DNA of 64,000 bases from JAZKFT01 sp963845495 (GCA_963845495.1 CAWJTH010000216.1:4950-68949); one strand, 5' to 3'; positions 1-9,083 are shown, numbered from the stretch's first letter. Numbers and translations are program-made. Notes: generated from the letters alone by a model not told the origin.

Positions 1-819
1 GTAATAAACACTGTATTGAAAAGCAGGTTGGCTCGATTGTTTGCAAGTCATATAACCAATTAAATTGGCTTCGCTTTCGCTTGCGTAGCCAATTTGGTGG
101 GCCATTTCGTGGCAACATACATAAGGCACAAAAAAGCTTGGTATCGTTTGGTTCAATTGCGCTTCCAGCGAAATAGGATTGACATAACCCAAAAAGCCCA
201 AATAATTTCCCACGCTGCCCAATGTAGCCCGTTTTACCGAAAGGGTTTTATAATTGATAAAGGGATAGGCTTTTCCTGCCAAGGCATAATCGTTTTCGCA
301 TTCTTGTTTAATGTTGGGTATCGTTTCTTGAACATTTTGCCGAAGCCGAACGGAATCCTTGCAAATCAATACCAATCTTGATTGTATGGTGTCGGCAAAT
401 TGCTGCAAATCGGCTTTTGAATATTGAGCCAGCTTTAATTGAAATTGGTAAGCACTGCCCAAGCGGTTGTAATTAAATGCCCACATCCAATTGAATAGGA
501 TATAAACAACCATAGCAATAATAGCTATTTTGCGCAAAATTGTTTTCCAGCGACCATTAGACAATTGTCCGCGGCGCAAGCGAATAAAAAAACCGATTAT
601 TTTTACCAATAACCAGATTGCAATAATACCGTACATTAAATCGCCGATGCTAAATGGCAACCAACCGAGCAAAAAACGCATGGTGCGGGCAATGTATGGA
701 TAAATACCTACCGAATAAAACGATTCAATAAAAGCAGGGAACTGGTTGATAATGATGGTAATAACCGTAAGCAAAATCAGCACCACTAGTAATTTATTTT
801 TGGCGAAAAATAGCCTCAT
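1..819 (-). CDS. DUF3810 family membrane protein with HExxH motif (3' end cut by window)
   Basis: The minus-strand frame starts at an ATG at 819 and stays open for 273 codons to the window edge, so the C-terminus is missing. The N-terminus begins MRLFFAKNKLLVVLILL and has three hydrophobic segments (about residues 8-25, 48-75 and 95-115). A soluble part follows, carrying HEMAH (H237, E238, H241) and a downstream SESEAN. This HExxH-plus-Glu arrangement is typical of zinc metallopeptidase-like proteins and of the DUF3810 family as I remember it. Catalysis is not demonstrated. The substrate is unknown. It is not obviously linked to the neighbouring genes. Confidence 0.75.
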   Translation of the reverse strand, partial: MRLFFAKNKLLVVLILLTVITIIINQFPAFIESFYSVGIYPYIARTMRFLLGWLPFSIGDLMYGIIAIWLLVKIIGFFIRLRRGQLSNGRWKTILRKIAIIAMVVYILFNWMWAFNYNRLGSAYQFQLKLAQYSKADLQQFADTIQSRLVLICKDSVRLRQNVQETIPNIKQECENDYALAGKAYPFINYKTLSVKRATLGSVGNYLGFLGYVNPISLEAQLNQTIPSFFVPYVCCHEMAHQIGYASESEANLIGYMTCKQSSQPAFQYSVYY

Positions 820-1326
820 CAATATTGTTTTGGTTTTCTAGTTCAATTATGGGTTACGAAAATATGGCCACTTACCAATTATTTCAACACAAATTTTATT
901 ATTGAATAAGAACAAATTTTATGTGTTTAGTGCTGCATTTCTCTTAACTTTTTTTCTTGGTAAAAGAAAGAAGAGATACAAAGCCCTTAAAATGGGGTAA
1001 ATTTTCATAGTAGCTGTTGAGTTATGATGTTTATTCACTCGTTTCGCCAGCTTCTCTTACTACTTTTTTCTTTATAAAAGAAGTAATAAGAAACTCAAGG
1101 ATAATACAGTAAAGTGTTGGATTATTATGAGGCTGTTTAGCCTTTTATAGCACGAAACGTTGCTACGGAACGAGCTATATGATTAAAACTTGGTCTTTTT
1201 TCTACCCACAAGTCGTTCCGAAGAAACGTTTCGTGCTATTGAAAAGAAGTTTAAACTGCGTCATTATAAACTTTAAAATTTTTGTGTTGAACTTTTGAAA
1301 TTTACCACGCCATAATTACAAATCAA
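820..1326. other. Gene-free spacer with a long inverted repeat
   Basis: This 507-bp spacer lies upstream of the DUF3810 gene and downstream of the cupin gene. No credible reading frame is present. Apart from the inverted repeat listed separately (1147-1239), it holds AT-rich sequence and a short self-complementary stretch of the form cttctcttactactttttt / agaagtaataagaaac. It probably contains the promoter of the DUF3810 gene, but no confident promoter motif was found. Confidence 0.5.
1147..1239. repeat. Imperfect inverted repeat, REP-like
   Basis: The left arm (1147-1172, atagcacgaaacgttgctac...) and right arm (1214-1239, ...aacgtttcgtgctat) are complementary over about 26 bp with only a couple of mismatches. 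They are separated by about 41 bp. The conserved outer part is atagcacgaaacgt / acgtttcgtgctat. No target duplication was identified. The arms could fold into a strong hairpin and act as a terminator, or they could be a REP/MITE-type dispersed repeat. Confidence 0.6.
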
Positions 1327-2076
1327 TTAATGATGCGTTTTTCCATATTTTTTTAAAGCTTCTTCAACGGGCAGCTTTTTTACTTTTAAAATATCGTTAT
1401 CCATTTTTATCGCGTTATAAATATCAATGTTGTCTACCTCGGTTGTTTTTTTACCAAGTCCTGCAACAATAACATCAAAAGTATATGCCTGTTCAGTAGT
1501 AGCAATCAACCAATGAACATTGTTTTTATCGTCTGATATGGAAGAGAAACTGCCAGCTTTTCCCTGTTCCTCTATACTTTGTTTAATAAACATGTGGTCG
1601 CCTTCATCCCGCAACCGATTATATTGCCGCAATAAAAATTCTCCTTTTAAAACCCTGTGGCAAGATGTCATATTTTGATGTCCGTGCGGTATTATGGCAC
1701 GGTCTTTCTGCATGCCAAATATCCTTCCTGTAAATGAAAACTTTTCAATCCCTGCTATCGCTGGCAAAATAGGATCTTTAGTAATTACGCCATAGTCTGG
1801 GTATTCAAATGATTTTATTGCCTTGTCAAAATCGATGAGTTTTAAAAGATCTTCTAACGGTAATTTGTTATGGAATTCATCAATCTTACTTTGCCACTGC
1901 AATTCCGAAATTTTATTCACCCTCAAATCACGGCACATAGCATGCAACTCTCGAAGCCATTTATTTACATTTGGCTGTACTTTTTGTGCAAACAGATCAT
2001 GGGTAAAAAGTGTCTCCAAAAAGGCTACACTTGTCATAGTCATTAAAAGGTTTTTGGTAAAATTCCGTCTGTCCAC
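1327..2076 (-). CDS. Putative Tat-exported cupin-fold protein, thiol-dioxygenase-like
   Basis: The protein has 249 residues. The N-terminus MDRRNFTKNLL followed by a hydrophobic stretch looks like a twin-arginine signal, so export or lipid-free periplasmic location is likely. The C-terminal half resembles a cupin. It has PHGHQNM (H131 and H133) followed by a small-residue turn (RVLKGEF), and a late histidine in SDDKNNVHW (H188). This three-His spacing recalls the cysteine/cysteamine dioxygenase (PCO/ADO) group. The reaction and substrate are unknown, and the family call is by motif only. Residues 35-100 are helical-looking and unrecognised. The gene stands alone, and the MITE lies 90 bp upstream of its start. 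Confidence 0.6.
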   Translation of the reverse strand: MDRRNFTKNLLMTMTSVAFLETLFTHDLFAQKVQPNVNKWLRELHAMCRDLRVNKISELQWQSKIDEFHNKLPLEDLLKLIDFDKAIKSFEYPDYGVITKDPILPAIAGIEKFSFTGRIFGMQKDRAIIPHGHQNMTSCHRVLKGEFLLRQYNRLRDEGDHMFIKQSIEEQGKAGSFSSISDDKNNVHWLIATTEQAYTFDVIVAGLGKKTTEVDNIDIYNAIKMDNDILKVKKLPVEEALKKYGKTHH

Positions 2077-2166
2077 GATAGTAAGATTTAAAATTGCCGT
2101 TAACTGTTGGGGCTTCGCCTTTCAAAGTTAAATGATATTTGAATTGAGCTAATTTTAGTATTATTT

Positions 2167-2328
2167 GGTAGTGTCTCAGTTTGAAGTTGAGCATTAAAAG
2201 TTTCAGTGTTTCTGTGCCTCAGTGGCAAATATTGGTTTGCCACTGAGGCACAGAAACACTGAATTGAGATATTGATTAATCTTTTTGCTTTGCGGTCAAA
2301 GCATTAACTTTCAAACTGAGACACTACC
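2167..2328. mobile_element. MITE, 162 bp, with 19-bp TIRs and 8-bp target duplication
   Basis: The ends are perfect 19-bp inverted repeats (ggtagtgtctcagtttgaa at 2167-2185 and its complement at 2310-2328). The element is flanked by identical 8-bp copies of tattattt (2159-2166 and 2329-2336), a clear target-site duplication. Inside, 2202-2229 and 2236-2263 form a perfect 28-bp stem with a 6-nt loop. There is no coding capacity, so it would need a transposase in trans; the family is not assigned. It sits between the divergent cupin and FIST genes. Confidence 0.85.
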
Positions 2329-2484
2329 TATTATTTACATTTAAACACTTGACAGATTCTATAATTTCTACTCTACAATTTTACTTATCTATAAAATTTA
2401 TTTTTTTTAATAGCTATTTACATAAACAATACGCAAATGGGTTACTTTTACAAATCCCTTTGTAAACCCTACAGTCTTAAATCT

Positions 2485-3624
2485 ATGAAAACCGAACAAT
2501 ATCATTATATCAATGATAGTTGGAAGCATGTTGATTCGTCCACTGCTTTGCCAGACCGCTCAAAATGCCAACTTGTTTTTGTTTTTGGTGCTCCGCAAAT
2601 AATTTCCCAGCCAACAGTATTTAATTTTGTTAAAGAACAATACCCTTCTGCAGATATTGTTTTTTCATCTACGTCTGGCGAAATAATGAATGATGAAGTG
2701 TTTGACGATAGTGCTGTTGTTACTGCTATTGAATTTGACAAAACAGTAGTTAAAAGCGTGGTAACCGATATAAAACAACACAACGGCAGTTTTGAAAGCG
2801 GCCTTTTTTTATTAAAGCAATTGCAAGGGCCTGATTTAAAATTGGTATTTGTAATTAGTGATGGCACACATGTAAACGGAAGCGAATTGGTTTCGGGACT
2901 AAATGAAAACAATATTAATAACGTAATTATAACCGGTGGTTTAGCAGGCGACGCGGCAAGGTTTTCCAAAACCTTTACCGGTTTAAACGAAGTGCCTACC
3001 GAAGGTAAGTTGATTGCCTTGGGGTTTTATGGAGACGATATTGAAATTGGCCATGGATCTTCGGGCGGTTGGGACGAATTTGGCCACGAACGTACCATCA
3101 CCAAATCGGACAAAAATGTATTACATGAAATTGACGGCAAAAATGCCCTTGATTTATATAAACAATATTTGGGCGATTATGTAAGCGAGTTGCCCGGTTC
3201 TGCATTGTTGTTTCCATTGTCCATCAGAATAAATGGATCGCAAGAAAATTTAGTGCGGACCATTTTAAGCATCGACGAAAATGAAAAATCGATGACTTTT
3301 GCGGGCAACCTTCCCGAAGGCAGTAAAGTAAGGCTGATGAAAGCCAATTTTGATAAATTAATTGACGCAGCTTCAACGGCTGCCGATTTTTCAAGCGTTG
3401 AGAAAAAGTCACCATCGCTTGCCATATTGGTAAGCTGCGTTGGACGAAAATTGGTGTTACAAGAAAGAAGCGATGAAGAAATTGTGGCGGCTAAAGAAAT
3501 GCTGGGCGGCAATACTTGTATTACCGGTTTTTATAGTTATGGCGAAATTTCGCCTTTTAAAACAGGCACCAACTGCGAGTTGCACAACCAAACAATGACC
3601 ATTACTACCATTACCGAAAATTAA
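2485..3624 (+). CDS. FIST N- and C-domain signal-sensing protein
   Basis: FIST proteins are thought to sense small ligands such as amino acids and to work beside signalling enzymes. From the chosen ATG (MKTEQYHYIN) the protein has 379 residues. An earlier in-frame ATG at 2437 would add 16 unlikely residues. The FIST_N-like part contains the glycine-rich TGGLAGDAARF near residue 155 and GHGSSGGWDEFG near residue 195. The C-terminal part has the usual ending GFYSYGEISPF near residue 350. There is no signal peptide or membrane span, so it is cytoplasmic. The hybrid kinase gene follows 15 bp downstream in the same orientation, so the two are probably one sensor-kinase unit. Confidence 0.85.
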   Translation: MKTEQYHYINDSWKHVDSSTALPDRSKCQLVFVFGAPQIISQPTVFNFVKEQYPSADIVFSSTSGEIMNDEVFDDSAVVTAIEFDKTVVKSVVTDIKQHNGSFESGLFLLKQLQGPDLKLVFVISDGTHVNGSELVSGLNENNINNVIITGGLAGDAARFSKTFTGLNEVPTEGKLIALGFYGDDIEIGHGSSGGWDEFGHERTITKSDKNVLHEIDGKNALDLYKQYLGDYVSELPGSALLFPLSIRINGSQENLVRTILSIDENEKSMTFAGNLPEGSKVRLMKANFDKLIDAASTAADFSSVEKKSPSLAILVSCVGRKLVLQERSDEEIVAAKEMLGGNTCITGFYSYGEISPFKTGTNCELHNQTMTITTITEN

Positions 3625-3639
3625 TTTTAGCAGACCAAT

Positions 3640-5145
3640 ATGCAGTATCATAAAGTGCTTGAGCGGCAAATAAAAAAGCTGTTGCCAGAAATTTATTCCA
3701 GCAATACTGATTTACTGCCTTTTTTAACAAGTGTAAGCAACGCCTACACAACGTACGAAAAGGATAAAAAAATAAGCGACCATGTATTTGCCATCAGCGA
3801 AAAAGAATACCAAGAGGTAACCAACAACCTGCACGAACAAAACCAGATCAAAAATAAATCGATATTGCAATTAAAGGAAGCGATTAAATCGTTGGCCCCT
3901 TACAGCACTTCAGATATTGATGGCGATGATGACCTAATAAAAATCATCGGTTTTTTACAACACCAAATTATTTTAAGTAAAGAGCTGGAAAGCGAACTGA
4001 TAAATGCAAAGGAAGCCGCCGAAAAAGCTGCTACTGCCAAAAGTGATTTTTTATCGGTGATGAGCCACGAAATACGCACCCCGCTAAATGCTATTATTGG
4101 TTATATCCATTTGTTGCAGCAAGAAGAAACATTGCCAAGCCAAAATGAATTTTTGCGCATTTTGCAAATTTCTGCTGATAATTTATTGAGCCTTATTAAC
4201 GATGTGCTTGATTTTGGCAAGATCGAAGAAGGCAAAATTGCCTTTTCCGAAAGGGATATCGACATTAGGCAGTTGGTAAACAATATAAGGCAGGCCAATA
4301 AAATAAGGGCCGAAGAACGCGGCAACCGGATTAGGGTAATGTTCGATGAAGATATTCCCATGTTTATAAAGTGCGATGAAATTAGGTTGACACAAGTATT
4401 GAACAATCTTATTTCAAACGCCATAAAATTTACCAGAAACGGCAGCATTACCATTGAAGTATTGTTTAAGAACGAAACCGACACGCATATTGAATTATAT
4501 TTTGCTGTGGCAGATACCGGAATTGGCATTCCCGAAGAAAAGCAACAATTGATTTTTGAACGTTTTACACAGGCTAACAGCAACATTACAAGAGAGTTTG
4601 GCGGCTTTGGTTTGGGCCTTGCCATTATTAAAAAATTGTTGCAATTACAACAAAGCGACATTGGCGTGGAAAGCACGCCTGGCAAGGGTTCTAAATTCTT
4701 TTTCTCACTGCTGTTTCATAAAAGCAAGGTTACAGTTAAAGAAGAAAAAAGTGTGGATACCACACGCCCCGACCTTAAAGGCATTCTTGTTTTATTGGTA
4801 GAAGATGTGGAATTTAATGTAATGTTTGCCAAAAAACTGCTGAGCAATTGGAATGCGAATGTAGAAGTTGCCGAAAACGGATTGGTTGCCATCAACAAAG
4901 TGAAGGCAAAAGATTACGATATTGTTTTGATGGATATCCAAATGCCGGTGATGGATGGATTGACGTCTTCTTTGCGTATCCGCGAATTTAATACCAAGGT
5001 GCCGATTATTGCATTGACGGCTTCCACATCAAGCGAGTTGCAGGAAAAGGCTTTTGAATGTGGCATCAACGATTATGTATCAAAACCTTTGAACCCTTCA
5101 CAATTGTTTTCCACTATTTTTAAATATACGTTGGAGAATGTGTGA
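3640..5145 (+). CDS. Hybrid histidine kinase with C-terminal receiver
   Basis: This cytoplasmic 501-residue kinase has no membrane span. Residues 1-130 are helical and coiled-coil-like. HisKA follows with H143 in SHEIRTPLN. The HATPase domain has N, DTGIGIP and GFGLGLAI boxes, and the receiver has Asp432 in VLMDIQMP and the SKP lysine near the end. It lacks its own input domain, which fits receiving its signal from the FIST protein encoded just upstream. The output is probably by phosphotransfer to a partner that is not in this pair. The stop codon's last base begins a dispersed 40-bp repeat. Confidence 0.92.
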   Translation: MQYHKVLERQIKKLLPEIYSSNTDLLPFLTSVSNAYTTYEKDKKISDHVFAISEKEYQEVTNNLHEQNQIKNKSILQLKEAIKSLAPYSTSDIDGDDDLIKIIGFLQHQIILSKELESELINAKEAAEKAATAKSDFLSVMSHEIRTPLNAIIGYIHLLQQEETLPSQNEFLRILQISADNLLSLINDVLDFGKIEEGKIAFSERDIDIRQLVNNIRQANKIRAEERGNRIRVMFDEDIPMFIKCDEIRLTQVLNNLISNAIKFTRNGSITIEVLFKNETDTHIELYFAVADTGIGIPEEKQQLIFERFTQANSNITREFGGFGLGLAIIKKLLQLQQSDIGVESTPGKGSKFFFSLLFHKSKVTVKEEKSVDTTRPDLKGILVLLVEDVEFNVMFAKKLLSNWNANVEVAENGLVAINKVKAKDYDIVLMDIQMPVMDGLTSSLRIREFNTKVPIIALTASTSSELQEKAFECGINDYVSKPLNPSQLFSTIFKYTLENV

Positions 5146-5184
5146 GCTTTGAGCTGTTAGCTATGAGCTTTGAGCTGATTGGCA
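5145..5184. repeat. Dispersed 40-bp repeat, copy 1
   Basis: An exact 40-bp copy of the sequence at 5419-5458, beginning agctttgagctgttagctat. It starts on the last base of the kinase stop codon. Degraded copies follow at 5188-5211, and an inverted copy lies near 5515-5543 at the end of the next gene. Related copies flank the palindrome near 44.0-44.3 kb. Confidence 0.75.
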
Positions 5185-5279
5185 GATAAGCTGCTAGCTA
5201 TGAGTTGTGTGGGTTGATTAGCAAATAGTTAGATGGAACTTCTGTTTGTTTGGACTTTACAAAAATAGATGAAAGACTG

Positions 5280-5418
5280 TGTTGGTGCGCCCCGGATGGG
5301 CAGTAGTACCCCGTAAAGCGCCTTCTTTAATGGATAATTGATAATTTATAATGGATATTTTATTTAGTGAATTGGCGCTGCGGAGTACTACAGACAGCCG
5401 GAAAAGGCGCCCAAGAAA
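5280..5418. repeat. Long imperfect inverted repeat between convergent genes
   Basis: The left arm near 5280-5325 (ggtgcgccccggatgggc...agtagtacc) is imperfectly complementary to the right arm near 5371-5418 (ggagtactacagacagccgg...ggcgccc). It lies between two convergent kinase genes and is GC-richer than its surroundings. It may serve as a two-way terminator or be a decayed mobile repeat. Confidence 0.45.
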
Positions 5419-5458
5419 AGCTTTGAGCTGTTAGCTATGAGCTTTGAGCTGATTGGCA
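5419..5458. repeat. Dispersed 40-bp repeat, copy 2
   Basis: An exact direct copy of 5145-5184, separated from it by the long imperfect inverted repeat. The two copies could be duplicated flanks of an insertion, or members of a dispersed family. Confidence 0.75.
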
Positions 5459-5536
5459 AATGGATTGCGCTTTATATTTTTCTTAAATAAATAATTTACA
5501 AAATCAAGTGAACGGCTCACAGCTCATTGCTCAAAG

Positions 5537-8002
5537 CTAGCAGCTAATCGCCGTCTCCCATTTATCAAGTACGGCTTTAATATCTTCCAAAGTAAATGGC
5601 TTTTGGATATAATCGACCATGCCGGCACGCTTGCAAAGTTCCTTGTCTTCAATGGTGTTGTTGGCGGTCATCGCAATAATTATGGGCTGCGGCGTTACTT
5701 CGGCCATAATCCTAATCGATGCTTCGGGGCCGTCCATTTCGGGCATTTGCATGTCCATAAAAATTAATTGGTAAGGCTGGCGTAATGCCGCTTCCACTGC
5801 CTCTACGCCGTTTGCAACCGTATCAACATGATAACCAAAATTAGCCAGCATGGCTTTTACCACCATTTGGTTAAACACATTGTCTTCGGCAACTAATATA
5901 CCTATGCTTGTTTTACTTTGCGCAACAACAGGAATAACTTGCACCTTGGCTTCAACCTTTTGTGTTTCAGTACCTAATACCTTATTTATGATTTTATGTA
6001 AATGGCTATTTTTCAGCGGTTTACCTAAAACCGATATGAATAAACTTCGTTCTTCATCAGTTAGCGATAACGACGAATAAGCCGAACTGATTAACATAAG
6101 CGGGATGTGTTTGGTACGCTCGTTTGATTTTAAATGTTGCGCCATTTGCAAACCATCTAATACCGGCATTATCATGTCGAGCAATGCAAGGTCGTAATGA
6201 TTGCGTTGCATGGCGGTAATGGCTTCGTGCACATTTTGCATGGTATCGGCTTGTATGCCCCAATATTCAAATTGTTTTTTTAAGATGGTAAGATTGATGG
6301 CGTTGTCATCAACAATAATTACCCGTTTATTGCCTGGCTTAATAACTATCGGTAAAATATCCGATTGGGCAGCACATTCCTTGCAAACTTGTGTGGTAAT
6401 GGTAAAATAAAAATTAGAACCCTTTTTTTCTTCGCTTTCGATCCAAATATCGCCTTTCATAAGGTTTACCAGCTTTTTGCAAATAGCCAACCCAAGTCCG
6501 GTGCCGCCATATTTGCGTGAAGTAGAACTATCAACCTGCGAAAAATTATGGAACAATTTATCAAACTTGTCTGCGGGAATGCCGATGCCGCTATCTTCTA
6601 CCAAAAATTCTAATTTAATATTGTCGCCGTCATTTTCTATTGTGCGTATATACACATACACTTGCCCAACATCAGTAAATTTTATACCGTTAGAAACAAG
6701 ATTTACCAAAATTTGGCGAAGCCTAGTAATGTCGCCCAAAATATTGTCTGGCACATCGGGTTCAATAAAATAGAAAAGCTCCAAATGTTTTTTATTGGCG
6801 GAAAGCCACAACAAATCAAATGTTTCTTCTACCACGGCCCTAACTGACAAAGGCCTGTTTTCCAATTCAAGATTGCCGGATTCGATTTTTGAAAAATCCA
6901 AAATATCGTTGATGAGGATAATCAACGTTTCGCCGCTGATGCGGATGGTTTCCACAAATTCTTTTTGCTCATCGGTTAACGCAGTGTGCATCAACAAACT
7001 GGTCATCCCAATAACGCCGTTCATGGGTGTACGGATTTCGTGGCTCATGTTGGCCAAAAACTCCGACTTGGCATTATTTTCTTTATCGGCCCGTAAGGTT
7101 TCTTGTTCCAACCTTTCATTTACTTGTTTCAACCGCTCGTTGGCCAAATACAACGATGTCACATCTTCAAAAACCCAAAGCATGCCTTTTAATGAATTGG
7201 AAATAATGGGCGTGCAGGATACATTCAAAATATGCTTTTCTGGTTCTCCTAAATGCCAGATCCAATCTTTTATGGCACCGCCATTGGTGCCAAAAAGTTT
7301 GGCCGCCTCTTTGTTTATCTCGCCGCTATTCAATGTATTGTTCCGCAGTTTTGCCATGGCGGCCGATAAAATGGTGGGATGTTGGCCACCGCTTTTTGGC
7401 AAATGCAGTAATTTGGCAGCTTGCGGATTTATCCAACCTTTTTGTCCGCCATTGTCAATAAAAACCACTGATTCGGGAACGGTATGCAAAATAGCATTGA
7501 AACGAGCGTACACATTTTCCAAACTTAATTTAGTATTGCTTTGCCAAAGCATTTCGTTCATGCGGAGTTTGGCTATTTCGGCAAATTGATTAAAAGCATC
7601 ATCAAATTGTTGCGGGGTTTTCCAGCAGTACAAAAGCAAAGCGTCGTTGCCGCTATCTTCCAAACAAATTAAAATGGCAGATGAAACTCCATCCAACATT
7701 TCATGCAATTCATATTTTTCGTTGAGCGGTATTTGTTGCCACGAAATAATATTGTCGGAGCATTTACTCAATAATTCTTTTATCGGTTGTGGGTCTATCA
7801 CCAATTCGTTTAACGTGCTGTTTAAAGAAATTTCAACCTTGGCAGTGCTATCATCTACAACTCTTATTAAAAAACTAGCATCCGCTTGCGTTAAATTACT
7901 CAACAATTGGGTGCATTCCACTAACAGTTGGGCTGCACTCGAATGAATGCCCCATTTTGATGTTTGGCGGATTAATTGTATTATTTTTTCTTCCCAGTGC
8001 AA
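5537..8002 (-). CDS. PAS-containing hybrid histidine kinase with two receivers
   Basis: The protein has 821 residues and no membrane span. Residues 1-160 look GAF-like but divergent. A PAS-like domain covers about 165-285 (SVVFIDNGGQKGWINPQAAKLL). Next come a coiled linker, HisKA with H321 (SHEIRTPMN), HATPase with EDSGIGIP and GTGLGLAI, receiver 1 with D609 (LALLDMIMP) and receiver 2 with D750 (IFMDMQMP). The gene begins 13 bp after the stop of the RsbQ-like hydrolase gene and is almost certainly cotranscribed with it. The kinase may therefore read a product or conformational state of the hydrolase. A dispersed repeat abuts its stop codon. Confidence 0.92.
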   Translation of the reverse strand: MHWEEKIIQLIRQTSKWGIHSSAAQLLVECTQLLSNLTQADASFLIRVVDDSTAKVEISLNSTLNELVIDPQPIKELLSKCSDNIISWQQIPLNEKYELHEMLDGVSSAILICLEDSGNDALLLYCWKTPQQFDDAFNQFAEIAKLRMNEMLWQSNTKLSLENVYARFNAILHTVPESVVFIDNGGQKGWINPQAAKLLHLPKSGGQHPTILSAAMAKLRNNTLNSGEINKEAAKLFGTNGGAIKDWIWHLGEPEKHILNVSCTPIISNSLKGMLWVFEDVTSLYLANERLKQVNERLEQETLRADKENNAKSEFLANMSHEIRTPMNGVIGMTSLLMHTALTDEQKEFVETIRISGETLIILINDILDFSKIESGNLELENRPLSVRAVVEETFDLLWLSANKKHLELFYFIEPDVPDNILGDITRLRQILVNLVSNGIKFTDVGQVYVYIRTIENDGDNIKLEFLVEDSGIGIPADKFDKLFHNFSQVDSSTSRKYGGTGLGLAICKKLVNLMKGDIWIESEEKKGSNFYFTITTQVCKECAAQSDILPIVIKPGNKRVIIVDDNAINLTILKKQFEYWGIQADTMQNVHEAITAMQRNHYDLALLDMIMPVLDGLQMAQHLKSNERTKHIPLMLISSAYSSLSLTDEERSLFISVLGKPLKNSHLHKIINKVLGTETQKVEAKVQVIPVVAQSKTSIGILVAEDNVFNQMVVKAMLANFGYHVDTVANGVEAVEAALRQPYQLIFMDMQMPEMDGPEASIRIMAEVTPQPIIIAMTANNTIEDKELCKRAGMVDYIQKPFTLEDIKAVLDKWETAISC

Positions 8003-8015
8003 GTTGTCGAATTAA

Positions 8016-8819
8016 TTAAATAAAAGATTGAATGGCACTGACAACTTCTGCTGGTGCACTTATTTGTGGAAAATGGCCTTTTGTTTTCACTTTCACCAAA
8101 CTGCTGTTTGGTATTTTTTTGTGAATGTACTCTCCCACTTGTTCGGGCACGGCAATATCTTCTGTGGTTTGTACAATTAATGTGGGCGTAGTGCATTTAG
8201 GAATATCGGCACGATGATCGGATTGAAAAATTGCTTTTGCTACGGCGAGCGCAATATCAGGCCTTATCGCCGACAAAGTGCCAGCGAATTGTTCAGCCAA
8301 TTGCGGCTTGTCATCTTGATTCATGGCAACCCGCGAAAAACCGCTTACCCATGCATAATAATTGGTATTCATGGCATCGTACAATCCATCTAAATCTGTC
8401 TGTTCAAAACCACCGATATAATTTTCTGCAGAATCGTTTAAATACCTTGGCGATGCGCCAAACAAAATAAGTTTAGAAAAAAATTGTGGCGCTTTAATGC
8501 TGGTTAATAAACTCACCATACCGTTTACCGAATGGCCAACATAAAATACATCTTTCAATTCAAGGGATTTACAAATATTTATAAGATCCGTTACATAACC
8601 ATTTAACGTGTTATATCGCAATGGATTAAATGATTGGATATCTGATTTGCCGCCGCCAGCATTATCGTACAAAATAATACGATAATCGTTTTCAAATGGT
8701 TTTACCACTTCAGAAAAAGAAGTTTGATCGGTTCCAAAACCATGACCAAACATGATGGTTTGTGTTGACATTTCATTGCCAATGATCTTGATGTTATTTT
8801 TATTGATTAGGGTTGCCAT
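8016..8819 (-). CDS. rsbQ: RsbQ-like alpha/beta hydrolase
   Basis: This 267-residue alpha/beta hydrolase has a Ser nucleophile in VGHSVNGM (S97), Asp in TTEDIAVP (D221) and His in KGHFPQIS (H249). Both the spacing and the local sequences (MFGHGFGTDQTSF, NAGGGKSD) match the RsbQ/KAI2/D14 family. In Bacillus, RsbQ is needed to activate a PAS-domain phosphatase, and plant relatives are hormone receptors. Here the partner gene directly downstream is a PAS hybrid kinase, so a ligand-sensing rather than metabolic role is the better inference. The start is the first ATG of the frame, and a shorter start at residue 17 is possible. The 264 bp upstream is AT-rich spacer. Confidence 0.85.
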   Translation of the reverse strand: MATLINKNNIKIIGNEMSTQTIMFGHGFGTDQTSFSEVVKPFENDYRIILYDNAGGGKSDIQSFNPLRYNTLNGYVTDLINICKSLELKDVFYVGHSVNGMVSLLTSIKAPQFFSKLILFGASPRYLNDSAENYIGGFEQTDLDGLYDAMNTNYYAWVSGFSRVAMNQDDKPQLAEQFAGTLSAIRPDIALAVAKAIFQSDHRADIPKCTTPTLIVQTTEDIAVPEQVGEYIHKKIPNSSLVKVKTKGHFPQISAPAEVVSAIQSFI

Positions 8820-9083
8820 ATAAACAATTAGATGAGGGTTACAGAATTATATAATGGCAAGAAACGTTGATGTGCGAAAATAAAAAATTTAACGAATCAA
8901 AAGCAAAAAAAACCCCTTTATTACCATAACTAATCTTGATAAAACGATGAATGGCAATTAATTAAAATTGTTATCAAATTATTTAACACAAAAATGTATT
9001 TAATAAAATAGAAATAATTTTTAAATACATAATATTATATCTATTTTAAATAAAACACCTACTAAACAGGTATTAATCTTTTA

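Noticed and set aside
94..381. 95-residue plus-strand frame
   Set aside because: Lies antisense to the DUF3810 gene, which has clear motifs.
6795..7589. 264-residue antisense frame in the PAS hybrid kinase gene
   Set aside because: Shadow of a conserved kinase on the other strand, without independent motifs.
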